Assembly: GCF_900169165.1 (NCBI RefSeq)
Contig: NZ_FXYY01000015.1
Span: forward strand, 1-64,000
Length of the DNA stretch: 64,000 nt
Direction: 5' to 3'
DNA from: Brevibacterium linens ATCC 9172
Lineage (GTDB): Bacteria > Actinomycetota > Actinomycetes > Actinomycetales > Brevibacteriaceae
A program made the translations under genes and the position numbers. Under the pieces are notes generated by a model, which did not search any database, had not been told where the DNA came from, and saw only the letters and a program-made list of their open reading frames with translations. Positions within the stretch are counted from its first letter, which is position 1. Each line of letters starts with the position of its first letter. This document shows, piece by piece, positions 37,852 through 47,589 of this stretch.

Positions 37852-40800
37852 GTGACTCAGGTCTCAATTTCGGACGTTGCAGAAGAGTGGAGGAAGCAGA
37901 GGGGACAGTCGGCTCCCGAGAACTTCCTCGAAGCGTACTATCCGCGGTTCGAAACAGGGGCCAACGACCCCGAGGCGTATGCGGCCGCGGCTGCCCGTCA
38001 TTTCACGCTCGGCACCGAATACGACGGTCGCTCGCCGGCGATCGCCATCTACAATCCGAGTGTCGACTCGCCGGAATTCCGCGACAACCACACGGTCATC
38101 GCCATCGTGCTCGCCGATATGCCCCATCTCGTGTCCTCGATCGTCAGCGACCTCGCCGCCAACGGCAGAGCGATCCGCCGCGTCCATCACCCGATCATCA
38201 CGGTCACCGGAACCGGCCCGGGGGAGAAGATCCTCTCTCCCGCCGAGGCTCCCGCGCTCAGTGCGGACACGGCGAGCATTCCGACGGTTTCCGAGGCTTC
38301 TGCCGACAGCACGGACGGTGCCCCGCAGCAGCAGTCCTGGATCCGCCTCGAGATCGACCGCATCTCAGAGGACGACTTCGACGCACTCGAAGAGAGCCTG
38401 CGCGGAGTACTGGACTATGTGGCCGCGGCGGCCCGCGACGCCCAGGCGATGGCCGCGAAGGCCAAGGACATCGCCGCCGAGCTGAGTGCACACCCGCCGC
38501 GTCCGGAACTGGCTTCCGAGGCCGAATCCGCCGCCGCCCTGCTCACCTGGCTCGACGGTCACTTCACCTTCCTCGGCTACCGCGAATACGACTACACCCA
38601 CGACGCCGAGCACAGCAGCCTCGAACCGATCGAGGACACCTCGATGGGCATCTCGGCCCTGCGCCCCCTCGTGAAGTCACCGCTCAGCCGGGCCGTCGCC
38701 GACAAGGCCCTGGAACCGCATGTGCTGGTGCTGACGAAGGCGAACTCTCGCTCCAGGGTCATCCGGTCCTCCTTCATGGACTACATCGGCGTGAAGACCT
38801 TCGCCGCCGACGGCGAGATCGTCGGCGAACGCCGCTTCGTCGGCGTGTTCAAACCCGAGTTCTACAACGACAGCGTCCTCAACATCCCCGTCATCAACCG
38901 CAAGGTCGCGAAGATCCTCTCGGCCAGCGGATTCCCCACCGGATCCCATTCGGCCAACGAGCTCCTCGGAGTCCTCGAGAACTACCCCCGCGAGGATCTG
39001 CTGCATGAGGACACCGAGGAGATCTACGACGTCGTCATGGAGATCGTCGACATGCAGGAGCGCCGGGAATCGCGTGTGTTCGTCCGCACCGACCCGTACC
39101 AGCGCTTCGTCTCGGTCATTCTCTATCTTCCGCGCGACCTCTACAACACCGACGCTCGTGTGCGCGTGCAGGAAGTGCTGCGCAGGTTCTACAACGCCGA
39201 CAGCGTCGACTTCGATGTGCTGCTGAGCGAATCGGCGCTGGCCCGCATCCACTTCGTGGCCCGCGTCGCACGGGACTCCGAGCTGCCGCAGATCCGCGCC
39301 GATGAGGTCGAATCGCGCATCGTCGGAGCCGTGCGCTCCTGGTCAGAGGACGTCCACGCGTTCCTCGTTCCCGCCGAATCCGGCGACACCGGGGCCTCAC
39401 ATGCCCGGGCCGACCTGTGGTCGAAGTCGTTCCCTCCCAGCTACGGCGAACACCACACCCCCGCCGAGGCGGTCGCCGACGTCGGTCGGTTCGAGGCCCT
39501 CGAGGCCGGTGACGGTCCGGCAGTGCGCCTCTACCGTCCCGACCAGAACTCCGACGCCTCCGTCCGCCTCGTCCTCTACCGCCGAGACCGGGTCAGCCTG
39601 TCCGAGGTCCTGCCCTTCCTCACGGCCTTCGGCGCCGACGTCGTCGACGAACGTCCCCACGAGCTCGACCTCGCGGACGGAACGCATCGGTACATCTACG
39701 ACTTCGGACTCAGCTTCTCCGAAGAGTTGGCCGATGACGACTACGACCGCATCGCAGAGGCCTTCATGGCCGGCTGGGACGGTAAGAAGGAAGCGGGAGT
39801 ATTCGACCGCCTCGTCGTCGCCGGACTCTCCTGGAAGCATGTGACGATCATCCGCGCCCTGGGCAAATACCTGCGCCAGGCAGGCTTCACCTATTCCGAC
39901 GCCTACGTCGGCGAGGTCTACAGCGACAATCCGCAGATCTCGAAGCTGCTCGTCGACTACTTCTCCGCCAAGTTCGATCCGGACGTCGACGATGCCGGAC
40001 GCGAAACGGCGATGACCGAGCTCGACGACTCCATCGAGTCCTCGCTCAGCGAGGTCGCCAGCCTCGACGCCGACCGAGTGCTGCGCTCCTCACTCGAGCT
40101 GCTGCGGGCGACGCTGCGCACGAACTACTACATCGACGAATCCGGTGCCCTGCCGACGGCACTGGTGCTCAAGATCCGGCCCGACGAACTCAGCTTCGTA
40201 CCGAAGCCGAAGCCGGCGCTCGAGATGTGGGTGTACTCCCCGCAGGTCGAAGGCGTGCACCTGCGTTTCGGCACCGTCGCGCGCGGCGGCCTGCGCTGGT
40301 CGGATCGTCGCGACGACTTCCGCACCGAGGTGCTCGGCCTCGTCAAGGCGCAGATGGTCAAGAACGCCCTGATCGTGCCCACCGGCGCCAAGGGCGGGTT
40401 CTTCCCCAAACAGCTGCCGTCGATGAGCGATCGGGACGCCTGGATGGCCGCCGGCCAGGCCGCCTACGAGGTGTTCATCGAAAGCATGCTCGAGGTCTCG
40501 GACAACCTCACCTACGGCACCGATGACTCCAGCGTCGTCGTCCATCCCGAGCGCGTCGTCCGCCACGACGGCGACGACTACTACCTCGTCGTCGCCGCGG
40601 ACAAGGGCACGGCACGGTTCTCCGATGTGGCCAACGCGATCGCCGAACGCCGCGGATTCTGGCTCGGCGACGCCTTCGCCTCGGGAGGATCGGTCGGCTA
40701 CGACCACAAGGCGATGGCCATCACCTCCCGGGGTGCGTGGAAGTCCGTCGAACGCCACTTCCGCGAACTCGGCCTCAACACCGCCGCCGAGGACTTCACA

Positions 40801-42732
40801 GTCGTGGGCATCGGCGATATGAGCGGCGACGTCTTCGGCAACGGAATGCTGCGCAGCGATCACATCTGTCTGGTCGCGGCCTTCGACCACCGGGACATCT
40901 TCCTCGATCCGCACCCCGACGCCGCACGCAGCTTCGTCGAGCGCCAGCGTCTGTTCGACCTGCCGCGCTCGAGTTGGCAGGACTACGACCGGGAGCTCAT
41001 CTCCGCAGGCGGCGGAGTCTTCTCCCGCTCGGCGAAGTCGATCGACCTCAGCAGTGAGGCCGCCACGGTGCTCGGAGTCGAACCCGGAAAGCGCAGCCCG
41101 GCCGATCTCATGTCCGAGATCCTGGGGGCACCCGTCGACCTCGTCTACAACGGCGGAATCGGCACCTATATCAAGGCCTCGACCGAGAGCCATGCCGATG
41201 TCGGCGACAAGTCCAATGACGCGATCCGGATCGACGGCGCCGAGGTGCGGGCACGCGTGATCGGCGAGGGCGGCAACCTCGGTGTGACCCAGTTGGGGCG
41301 TGTCGAGGCTGCGCTGAGCGGCGTCGAGGTCAACACCGATGCCGTCGACAACTCTGCCGGCGTCGACAGCTCCGACCATGAGGTCAACATCAAGCTGCTC
41401 CTGCGCACGCTCGTGCACAAGGGGGCCTTCGCCGCCGAGGAGCGGGAACAGGTCCTGCACTCGTTCACCGACCAGGTCGCCGACCGCGTGTTGGCGAACA
41501 ACTACTCGCAGAACGTCGTCCTCGGTGAGGCTCGGGCCCAGACCGAATCGATGTCGGGAACGTACGGTCGGCTGCTGAACTACCTGGAGAAGAACGCCGA
41601 CCTCGATCGTGCGGTCGAATTCCTGCCGAACGCCGAGGAACTGGCCAAACGCGAGTTCAGCTCCTACGTGTCACCCGAACTCGCCGTGCTCTTGGCCTAT
41701 GTGAAGATGCACGCCGCCGATGAGGTCCTTGCGAGCACCGTGCCGGACGAGACGTGGATGCGTCGCGAACTCGTGTCCTACTTCCCGGAGGCCCTGCAGG
41801 AGAAGTACGGTGAGCTCATCCCCGAACACCCGCTGCACCGTGAGATCGCGACGGCGAAGCTCGTCAACCGGCTCGTCGACCGTGGCGGACTGACCTACAT
41901 CTACCGGATGCTGGAAGAGACCCCGGCTTCGGTGCCGCAGATCGCACGCGTGTTCGTCGTGGTCTCCGAGATCTTCGGCCTCGACGACTTCTTCGACGCG
42001 GTGTGCGCGCTCGACAATCAGGTGCCGACCGAGGTGCAGGTGAAGCTCCAGCACGACTATGTGCGGCTGCTCGATCGGTCGTCGCGTTGGCTCGTGCAGC
42101 AGGCACCGGACAGTCTCGACGTCGATTCCGGCATCGAGATGTACGGCAAGGTCGTCGAGGCTCTGCGCTCCAGGGTTCCGGAACTCGTCGACGGCTACGA
42201 TGCCGAGACCATGCGGGCGAAGGCCCAGAGCTACATCGACGAAGGTGTGCCGAGCGAACTCGCCTGGCGCTCGGCTGCTCTCCTCGACGAGTTCGTGCTG
42301 CTCGACATCACCCAGCTGGCTGCCCGGGCGAACGAATCCGCCGAGGATGTCGCCGAGGTCTACTACGCCGTGAACGAACGCTTCTCCGGTTCGGAGATCC
42401 TGACCCTCATCGGTGAGCTCGACCGCAGCGATCGGTGGTCGGCTCTGGCCCGCGGATCGATGCGTGACGACTACTACGCCGCGATCCTGTCGGTGACCGG
42501 AACGGTCTTGGCCGCCACGGATTCGCCGATCTCAGGAACCCCGGACGAGCGGGCGAAGCAGCGGCTGGCGGAATGGCTCGAACGCAACGAGACGGTCGTC
42601 GGCCGGGTGCTGGAGACGACGGAGACGATCCTCGGACTCGACACGGTCACGCAGGCACCGCTGTCGGTGCTGCTGCGCTCCCTGCGGTCGATGGTCCGCT
42701 CCTCGGCGTGGGAGAGCGAACACAACGGCTGA
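37852..42732 (+). CDS. gdh: NAD-specific glutamate dehydrogenase, large (GDH-180) type
   Basis: Oxidatively deaminates glutamate to 2-oxoglutarate and ammonia with NAD. The 1,626-residue protein has the long regulatory N-terminal part (ACT-like regions; DGHFTFLGYREYDY near residue 240) and the catalytic domain at about 800-1,230. The latter is seen in RFGTVARGGLRWSDRRDDFR, VPTGAKGGFFPKQLP, GIGDMSGDVFGNGMLRS and VYNGGIGTYIKAS. A long helical C-terminal part follows. GTG 37852 is chosen because GAGGTG lies 5 bases upstream; ATG 37825 would add nine residues. Activity is usually allosteric, with L-aspartate a known activator in the family. Confidence 0.95.
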   Translation: MTQVSISDVAEEWRKQRGQSAPENFLEAYYPRFETGANDPEAYAAAAARHFTLGTEYDGRSPAIAIYNPSVDSPEFRDNHTVIAIVLADMPHLVSSIVSDLAANGRAIRRVHHPIITVTGTGPGEKILSPAEAPALSADTASIPTVSEASADSTDGAPQQQSWIRLEIDRISEDDFDALEESLRGVLDYVAAAARDAQAMAAKAKDIAAELSAHPPRPELASEAESAAALLTWLDGHFTFLGYREYDYTHDAEHSSLEPIEDTSMGISALRPLVKSPLSRAVADKALEPHVLVLTKANSRSRVIRSSFMDYIGVKTFAADGEIVGERRFVGVFKPEFYNDSVLNIPVINRKVAKILSASGFPTGSHSANELLGVLENYPREDLLHEDTEEIYDVVMEIVDMQERRESRVFVRTDPYQRFVSVILYLPRDLYNTDARVRVQEVLRRFYNADSVDFDVLLSESALARIHFVARVARDSELPQIRADEVESRIVGAVRSWSEDVHAFLVPAESGDTGASHARADLWSKSFPPSYGEHHTPAEAVADVGRFEALEAGDGPAVRLYRPDQNSDASVRLVLYRRDRVSLSEVLPFLTAFGADVVDERPHELDLADGTHRYIYDFGLSFSEELADDDYDRIAEAFMAGWDGKKEAGVFDRLVVAGLSWKHVTIIRALGKYLRQAGFTYSDAYVGEVYSDNPQISKLLVDYFSAKFDPDVDDAGRETAMTELDDSIESSLSEVASLDADRVLRSSLELLRATLRTNYYIDESGALPTALVLKIRPDELSFVPKPKPALEMWVYSPQVEGVHLRFGTVARGGLRWSDRRDDFRTEVLGLVKAQMVKNALIVPTGAKGGFFPKQLPSMSDRDAWMAAGQAAYEVFIESMLEVSDNLTYGTDDSSVVVHPERVVRHDGDDYYLVVAADKGTARFSDVANAIAERRGFWLGDAFASGGSVGYDHKAMAITSRGAWKSVERHFRELGLNTAAEDFTVVGIGDMSGDVFGNGMLRSDHICLVAAFDHRDIFLDPHPDAARSFVERQRLFDLPRSSWQDYDRELISAGGGVFSRSAKSIDLSSEAATVLGVEPGKRSPADLMSEILGAPVDLVYNGGIGTYIKASTESHADVGDKSNDAIRIDGAEVRARVIGEGGNLGVTQLGRVEAALSGVEVNTDAVDNSAGVDSSDHEVNIKLLLRTLVHKGAFAAEEREQVLHSFTDQVADRVLANNYSQNVVLGEARAQTESMSGTYGRLLNYLEKNADLDRAVEFLPNAEELAKREFSSYVSPELAVLLAYVKMHAADEVLASTVPDETWMRRELVSYFPEALQEKYGELIPEHPLHREIATAKLVNRLVDRGGLTYIYRMLEETPASVPQIARVFVVVSEIFGLDDFFDAVCALDNQVPTEVQVKLQHDYVRLLDRSSRWLVQQAPDSLDVDSGIEMYGKVVEALRSRVPELVDGYDAETMRAKAQSYIDEGVPSELAWRSAALLDEFVLLDITQLAARANESAEDVAEVYYAVNERFSGSEILTLIGELDRSDRWSALARGSMRDDYYAAILSVTGTVLAATDSPISGTPDERAKQRLAEWLERNETVVGRVLETTETILGLDTVTQAPLSVLLRSLRSMVRSSAWESEHNG

Positions 42733-42819
42733 CGCTGGTTCCGGTCGTCGTCCGGACGGCACGGCCTCGGCGCGTGAGAACGCAGACCGATTCAGTGGTA
42801 GCGTCTGAACATCGACATC

Positions 42820-42852
42820 TCAGCAGATCCGCGGTTCTCCCGGGTCTGCTGA
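42820..42852 (+). promoter_or_regulatory. Hairpin in the leader of the histidine kinase gene
   Basis: TCAGCAGATCC and GGGTCTGCTGA pair (one G-T) around an 11-nt segment that can form a further short stem. The hairpin ends 9 bases before the GGGAGG ribosome site of the kinase gene. It may be a leader structure; there is no T-run. Confidence 0.4.
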
Positions 42853-42874
42853 TCTCACCTGGGAGGAACGTATC

Positions 42875-44389
42875 GTGCTCAACGAACTGCTGGCGGCCGA
42901 GGGCCTCACGGATGAGTCGGACGTCGAACACATCCATCTGCTCGTCGGGGACTGGCAGCTGCTGGCCGACCTCTCCTTCGCCGACCTCGTGCTGTGGGTG
43001 CCGTCGCCCAACGGCGCCTATACGGTGTTGGCCCATGCGCGATCGACGACCGGAGCGACACTGTTCAATCGGGACCTCATCGGAGCGCGAGCGACCGGTC
43101 TCGAGAAGGAGCTGCTCGACCGGGCCAGCAGCACCCGCAGCTATGTCACCCACGTCGCGGCAGCCCGAGAGATGGGAATCAGCGCCGGATCCTCCGGCGT
43201 CGATATCCTCGCCGAGGCGGTGCCGATCATCCGTGACGGTGAGGCCATGGCGCTCGTCGTCCGGTACTCCGAAGAGGTCCGGCGCAGAGGTTCGTCCCGG
43301 TTGGAGAAGTACTACCGGGAAACGGCGATGGCCCTGATGCGGATGATCGTGCAGGGAACGTTCCCCGACCGCGACGCCCCGTCCGGAGCTCGGCACGGCG
43401 AACCTCGAGTCGGTGACGGCATCTTCATCCTCGACCGCGATTCGCATGTGCAGTACGCGTCCCCGAACGCCGTATCGCTGATGCACCGGCTCGGCTACGG
43501 AGGAGAGATCGAAGGCAGCTACCTCTCGGCAGTGGTCTCGAACCTCAGCGCAGATCTGCGGCAGGTCGACGAGACCCTCCCGCTGGTGCTCACCGGACGG
43601 GCCCCGTGGCGGACCGAACTCGAAGTCGGGCGCACAAGTGTGTCCCTGCGCGCGATTCCCCTGACGGATGAGGGGGAGCGCACCGGTGCCATCGTGCTGG
43701 CCCGTGACGTCTCCGAGATCCGACGCCGCAAGCGGGAGCTGCTCTCGCGCGACGCGATGATCAAGGAGATGCACCACAGGGTGAAGAACAATCTGCAGAC
43801 CGTCTCCGCACTGCTGCGGCTGCAGACCCGCCGGATCGACAGCCCCGAGGCCAAAGGCGCGCTGACCGAGGCGATGCGCCGCGTCTCGATCATCGCCGTG
43901 GTCCATGACGTGCTCAGCCAAGGCGTCGAATCCGAAGTGGACTTCGACGAAGTCGTCGACAAGGGGCTGCGTCTGACGCCCGAGCTGACCAGCCCGCTCG
44001 TGCACATCGAACTCAAACGCCGCGGAAGCTTCGGCACCATCTCCTCAGCCGATGCCACCTCCTTGGCCCTGGCCATCACGGAGCTGATCACGAACGCGAT
44101 CGAACACGGATTCCCCACCGAGAACCTCGAGGGCCTGGAACCGGGGGAGACGCTCAACGGCCACGTGTGGGTGACTCCTGAGCGCAACGGCGACCATCTG
44201 AGTGTGACGATCGCCGATGACGGCATCGGGCTGGGGGAGACGCAGAACCCGGGCAACGGTCTGGGTACGCAGATCGTGCGCACCCTGGTCTCCGCCGATC
44301 TGGCCGGATCGATCCAATGGGAGGCACGCGAAGGCGGCGGAACCGTCGCCGTCCTCGATGTGCCGCTGCGCCCGGACTCCTACGACTGA
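42875..44389 (+). CDS. pdtaS: Sensor histidine kinase, PdtaS type
   Basis: A 504-residue cytosolic kinase with an N-terminal GAF-like domain, a PAS domain at about 185-290, then a HisKA_2 dimer domain. The phospho-acceptor His is in MIKEMHHRVKNNLQTVSALL. The HATPase shows ITELITNAIEHG, DDGIGLG and GLGTQIVRTL. In mycobacteria PdtaS signals to PdtaR, an ANTAR RNA-binding regulator; no pdtaR is in the window. GTG 42875 has GGGAGGAACG upstream. A 19-bp tandem duplication overlies its stop. Confidence 0.92.
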   Translation: MLNELLAAEGLTDESDVEHIHLLVGDWQLLADLSFADLVLWVPSPNGAYTVLAHARSTTGATLFNRDLIGARATGLEKELLDRASSTRSYVTHVAAAREMGISAGSSGVDILAEAVPIIRDGEAMALVVRYSEEVRRRGSSRLEKYYRETAMALMRMIVQGTFPDRDAPSGARHGEPRVGDGIFILDRDSHVQYASPNAVSLMHRLGYGGEIEGSYLSAVVSNLSADLRQVDETLPLVLTGRAPWRTELEVGRTSVSLRAIPLTDEGERTGAIVLARDVSEIRRRKRELLSRDAMIKEMHHRVKNNLQTVSALLRLQTRRIDSPEAKGALTEAMRRVSIIAVVHDVLSQGVESEVDFDEVVDKGLRLTPELTSPLVHIELKRRGSFGTISSADATSLALAITELITNAIEHGFPTENLEGLEPGETLNGHVWVTPERNGDHLSVTIADDGIGLGETQNPGNGLGTQIVRTLVSADLAGSIQWEAREGGGTVAVLDVPLRPDSYD

Positions 44390-44423
44390 GCCGCACACGA
44401 CTGACTGAGCCGCACACGACTGA
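44386..44423. repeat. 19-bp tandem duplication over the pdtaS stop
   Basis: CTGAGCCGCACACGACTGA occurs exactly twice in a row. The first copy contains the pdtaS TGA (44387-44389). Confidence 0.92.
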
Positions 44424-44472
44424 GTCCCTTGTCCCGACGACGATCATTCGTCGTCGGGACAAGGGACTCAGT
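44419..44472. terminator. Perfect 25-bp-arm hairpin between pdtaS and whiB1
   Basis: Arms 44419-44443 and 44448-44472 are perfect reverse complements around a TCAT loop, between converging genes. No T-run follows. Strength and position suit a two-way terminator. Confidence 0.85.
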
Positions 44473-44548
44473 CTTCGATGAAGTGGTGCTGGGTGATTCG
44501 GTGCGGGTTTCGGCAGCTTCAGGGACTGCCTCCCAGCTTGCCGGCGTC

Positions 44549-44797
44549 TCAGCCGGCGCGGCGGGCGCGAGCTGCGCGCCGCTTGAGAGCGCGACGTTCG
44601 TCTTCGCTCAGACCGCCCCAGACTCCGGCATCCTGACCGGACTCGAGGGCCCATTGCAGGCAGGTCTCTGCGACTTCACAGCGGCGACAGACAGTCTTTG
44701 CTTCCTCAATCTGGAGCAGCGCGGGTCCGGTGTTGCCGATCGGGAAGAAGAGCTCCGGATCCTCATTGAGGCATGCTGCACGGTGTCGCCAATCCAT
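44549..44797 (-). CDS. whiB1: WhiB1 family transcriptional regulator
   Basis: An 82-residue [4Fe-4S] regulator. The cluster cysteines are in AACLNED, VCRRC and TCLQWA. GVWGGL and the basic RRALKRRAARARRAG tail follow. The short length and the ELFFPIGNTGPALLQIEEAK stretch match WhiB1, an essential NO-sensing protein that binds sigma-A in mycobacteria. The 283-bp upstream gap to 45081 holds possible elements: TTGACT and TTGCAC on the minus strand, and TGTGA-N6-TGACA at 44910-44925, a poor match to a CRP site. I cannot fix the promoter. Confidence 0.92.
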   Translation of the reverse strand: MDWRHRAACLNEDPELFFPIGNTGPALLQIEEAKTVCRRCEVAETCLQWALESGQDAGVWGGLSEDERRALKRRAARARRAG

Positions 44798-45080
44798 GGT
44801 GACCTTTCGACGAATTCAGTGAACGCGGTTGATCACACCCGAATTCCGGGCGTGCAACTCTCACAGTCAAGGTTCACATAACGCAATTGGGCGCACAAGG
44901 GTCCGGCAGTGTGAAATTTCTGACAAGAATTTTGACCATTGTCCTGCTATGAGGGCGATCGCGCAAATCGGTCCGCAATTCGTCCCTTCGCCCCTGGGGC
45001 GGCGTCTCCCCTTAGACTGTCAGGCACATGCAGACTGCAGATGAATGCAGACAGACATCTCGTGAACCGATGGAGGAATC

Positions 45081-45632
45081 ATGACCAACGATCTCGCCGG
45101 CGCCCGCATCGTCTCCGTGGGCGGTCACACACCGCAGGTCGATCCGGACGCATTCGTCGCAGCCGGTGCCACCCTCGTCGGTGATGTGCATGTGAAGAAG
45201 GGAGCGAGCGTCTTCTACGGCTGTGTGCTGCGCGCCGAGGCCGCTCCGATCACGATCGGTCAGGACTCGAATGTCCAGGACAACACCGTCATGCACACCG
45301 ACGCCGGCAAACCCGTCGTCATCGGTGCCCGGGTCTCCATCGGCCACCAAGCTCTCGTGCACGGTGCCGTCGTCGACGACGACGTGCTCATCGGAATGCA
45401 CTCCACTGTGCTCAACGACGCCCATATCGGCAGCGAGTCCCTCATCGCCGCGGGCGCGGTCGTCCTCGAAGGCACACAGATTCCGGCACGGTCCCTGGTC
45501 GCCGGTGTTCCCGCGAAGGTGCGTCGGGAGATGACCGACGAAGGAGCGGAGAAGGTCCGGCAGAACGCCCAGTCCTATGTGCACCTGTCGACCCTGCACA
45601 AGGACACCGCCGAGGTAGTCGATCCGGGCTGA
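45081..45632 (+). CDS. Gamma-type carbonic anhydrase family protein
   Basis: A 183-residue left-handed beta-helix protein. Hexapeptide repeats run from about residue 25 to 150 (VQDNTVMHTDAGKPVVIGAR, VLIGMHSTVLNDAHIGSESL). Candidate zinc ligands are His in VMHTD and the two His of GHQALVHG. These proteins may hydrate CO2 or act as acyltransferase-like relatives (PaaY, YrdA); the exact activity is uncertain. ATG 45081 is preceded by GGAGGAATC. Confidence 0.88.
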   Translation: MTNDLAGARIVSVGGHTPQVDPDAFVAAGATLVGDVHVKKGASVFYGCVLRAEAAPITIGQDSNVQDNTVMHTDAGKPVVIGARVSIGHQALVHGAVVDDDVLIGMHSTVLNDAHIGSESLIAAGAVVLEGTQIPARSLVAGVPAKVRREMTDEGAEKVRQNAQSYVHLSTLHKDTAEVVDPG

Positions 45633-45701
45633 CCGGACCGATCCCGAGTCGACCCGGCGGGGCCGTTCGCAAGCGTCGTGGCGATTTGAGACAATCTGAG
45701 T

Positions 45702-47126
45702 GTGAACACTGAATTTGATTCCACTGCAGATCGCGTCGTCATCATCGGCGGCGGCCCCGGCGGCTACGAAGCCGCACTCGTCGCGGCTCAGCTCGGTGCC
45801 GACGTCATGCTCATCGAGGCGAATCGGTGTGGTGGTTCCGCCGTGCTCACCGATGTCGTGCCGTCGAAGTCGCTCATCGCCACTGCCGAGATGATGGATG
45901 AGATCGAGCGTTCCGGCGGGCTCGGAATCCGGATCGAGAACGCCGAGGACACCGCGTCCGATGATCGCCGAGTCACCGCCGACCTCGAAGCGGTCAACAA
46001 GCGCATCCTCTCCCTGGCCGACGCTCAGGCCAACGACATCTACGAAGGCCTCATCCGGGCCGGTGTCAAAGTCATCCACGGCAGGGCGACTCTGGCCGGT
46101 CGGGACCAGGTTCATGTCGTCGAATCCGGTGGCACCGAGTACACTCTCGAGGCCTCGACGATCCTGCTCTCGGTCGGCGCCCATCCGCGTGAGCTGCCCA
46201 CCGCGCAGCCCGATGGTGAGCGCATCCTGACATGGACCCAGCTCTACGACCTCGACGAGCTGCCCGAGCATCTCATCGTCGTCGGCTCCGGTGTCACCGG
46301 CGCCGAGTTCGCGTCGGCCTACCGTGCCGTGGGCACCGAGGTGACCCTCGTGTCCTCGCGTGAGAAGGTCCTGCCCGGACAGGACGAGGATGCAGCCGAT
46401 GTGCTCGAATTCGTCTTCCGCAACAAGGGGATGAACGTCCTCTCCCGCTCCCGTGCCGCCTCGGTGACCCGCACCGACGACGGAGTCGAAGTCGTGCTCG
46501 CCGACGGCCGCCGCGTCGAGGGATCCCACTGCCTCATGGCGGTCGGTTCGATTCCGAACACCGAAGGTCTCGGCCTGGAGAAAGCCGGTGTGCGGGTCAG
46601 CGAATCCGGACACATCGTCGTCGATGGGGTCTCGCGGACATCGCGGGCCGGGATCTATGCCGCCGGTGACTGCACCGGAGTGCTGCCGTTGGCCTCGGTG
46701 GCCGCGATGCAGGGCCGGATCGCCATGAACCACGCGCTCGGCGACGCGGTGCAGCCGCTCAAGCTGCGCAATGTCGCATCGAACGTGTTCACTGCGCCCG
46801 AGATCGCCACCGTGGGCTTCACTCAGCAGAACTACCGCGAGAACCCGACGGACATCGACACCGTGATGCTGCCGTTGGATACGAATCCGCGCGCCAAGAT
46901 GCTCGGCATCGAGGACGGATTCGTCAAGATCTTCGCTCGACGCGGATCCGGCTCCATCCTCGGCGGTGTCGTCGTCGGACCCCGTGCCAGCGAGCTCATC
47001 CTGCCGATCACCATGGCCGTGGAGAACCGTCTGACCGTCGATCAGCTCTCCGCCTCCTTCGTCGTCTACCCATCGGTGAGCGGATCGCTGACCGAAGCGG
47101 CACGAAAGCTCCACCGCCACCTCTGA
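45702..47126 (+). CDS. lpdA: NAD(P)H-quinone dehydrogenase, LpdA-like flavoprotein
   Basis: A 474-residue FAD protein of the disulfide-reductase fold (GGGPGGYEAALVAAQLGADV; VVGSGVTGAEFASAYRAVG; YAAGDCTGVLPLASVAAMQG). The active-site Cys pair of lipoamide dehydrogenases is missing: the site reads GGSAVLTDVVPSKSL. This matches mycobacterial LpdA (Rv3303c), which reduces quinones and not disulfides. The last residue run EAARKLHRHL lacks the usual HPT catalytic end. GTG 45702 is the first credible start. Confidence 0.88.
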   Translation: MNTEFDSTADRVVIIGGGPGGYEAALVAAQLGADVMLIEANRCGGSAVLTDVVPSKSLIATAEMMDEIERSGGLGIRIENAEDTASDDRRVTADLEAVNKRILSLADAQANDIYEGLIRAGVKVIHGRATLAGRDQVHVVESGGTEYTLEASTILLSVGAHPRELPTAQPDGERILTWTQLYDLDELPEHLIVVGSGVTGAEFASAYRAVGTEVTLVSSREKVLPGQDEDAADVLEFVFRNKGMNVLSRSRAASVTRTDDGVEVVLADGRRVEGSHCLMAVGSIPNTEGLGLEKAGVRVSESGHIVVDGVSRTSRAGIYAAGDCTGVLPLASVAAMQGRIAMNHALGDAVQPLKLRNVASNVFTAPEIATVGFTQQNYRENPTDIDTVMLPLDTNPRAKMLGIEDGFVKIFARRGSGSILGGVVVGPRASELILPITMAVENRLTVDQLSASFVVYPSVSGSLTEAARKLHRHL

Positions 47127-47167
47127 AGCCTCGAAACGGCGATCTCGGGAAAGTTCTGCTCCGCAGC

Positions 47168-47194
47168 TGTCGATCTTCTCGCTCCTCGACCGTC
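47168..47194 (+). promoter_or_regulatory. Candidate ECF42-type promoter
   Basis: TGTCGA (47168-47173), a 17-bp spacer and CGTC (47191-47194) lie 53 bp upstream of the YCII gene ATG. From memory, ECF42 sigma factors use a TGTCGA -35 with a CG(A/T)C -10 and drive their own YCII/DGPF partners. The match makes autoregulation of the pair downstream likely. Confidence 0.55.
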
Positions 47195-47247
47195 ATGATG
47201 GTGTCAGGCCGCCCGGCATGACATGTGGAATGACGAAGGAGAACGAC

Positions 47248-47589
47248 ATGAAGTACGCACTTCTGCTGATGGGACGCACACAGGATCCTGACTGCGGTGA
47301 GGACGGCGGAGCGGATCCGGCCGAGTTCATGGCATTCGACCAGGAGATCAGCGAGGCCGGGGTCGTCGTCGGCGGCTTCGCCCTCGAAGGGCCCGAATTC
47401 GGTGTCCGCGTGAGTGGATCCGGAAGCGAGTCCCTTGTGACTTCGGGTCCGTTCGCCGAATCGAACGAATTCGTCGGCGGCAGCTACGTCATCGACGTCG
47501 CCGATATCGACGAGGCGATCGCCTGGGCGAAGAAGAGCCCCGCCGCGAAGACCGGACACATCGAGATCCGTCCGGTGGCCGACTACTGA
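47248..47589 (+). CDS. YCII-related (DGPF) domain protein
   Basis: A 113-residue YCII-like protein: MKYALLLMGRTQDPD at the start, GGFALEGPEFGVRV, VTSGPFAESNEFVGGSYVID in the middle (the DGPF-like motif reads TSGPFAE) and GHIEIRPVADY at the end. Such proteins are encoded beside ECF42 sigma factors. Their function is unknown, with a possible small-molecule or enzyme role. GAAGGAGAACG precedes ATG 47248. The stop overlaps the next ATG. Confidence 0.85.
   Translation: MKYALLLMGRTQDPDCGEDGGADPAEFMAFDQEISEAGVVVGGFALEGPEFGVRVSGSGSESLVTSGPFAESNEFVGGSYVIDVADIDEAIAWAKKSPAAKTGHIEIRPVADY

Noticed and set aside
40090..41460. Minus-strand open frame inside the glutamate dehydrogenase gene
   Set aside because: Antisense to the catalytic domain motifs; a codon-bias shadow.
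44910..44925. CRP-like site TGTGA-N6-TGACA upstream of whiB1
   Set aside because: Two bases differ from the TGTGA-N6-TCACA consensus and its distance to any promoter is unknown; kept only as a remark.
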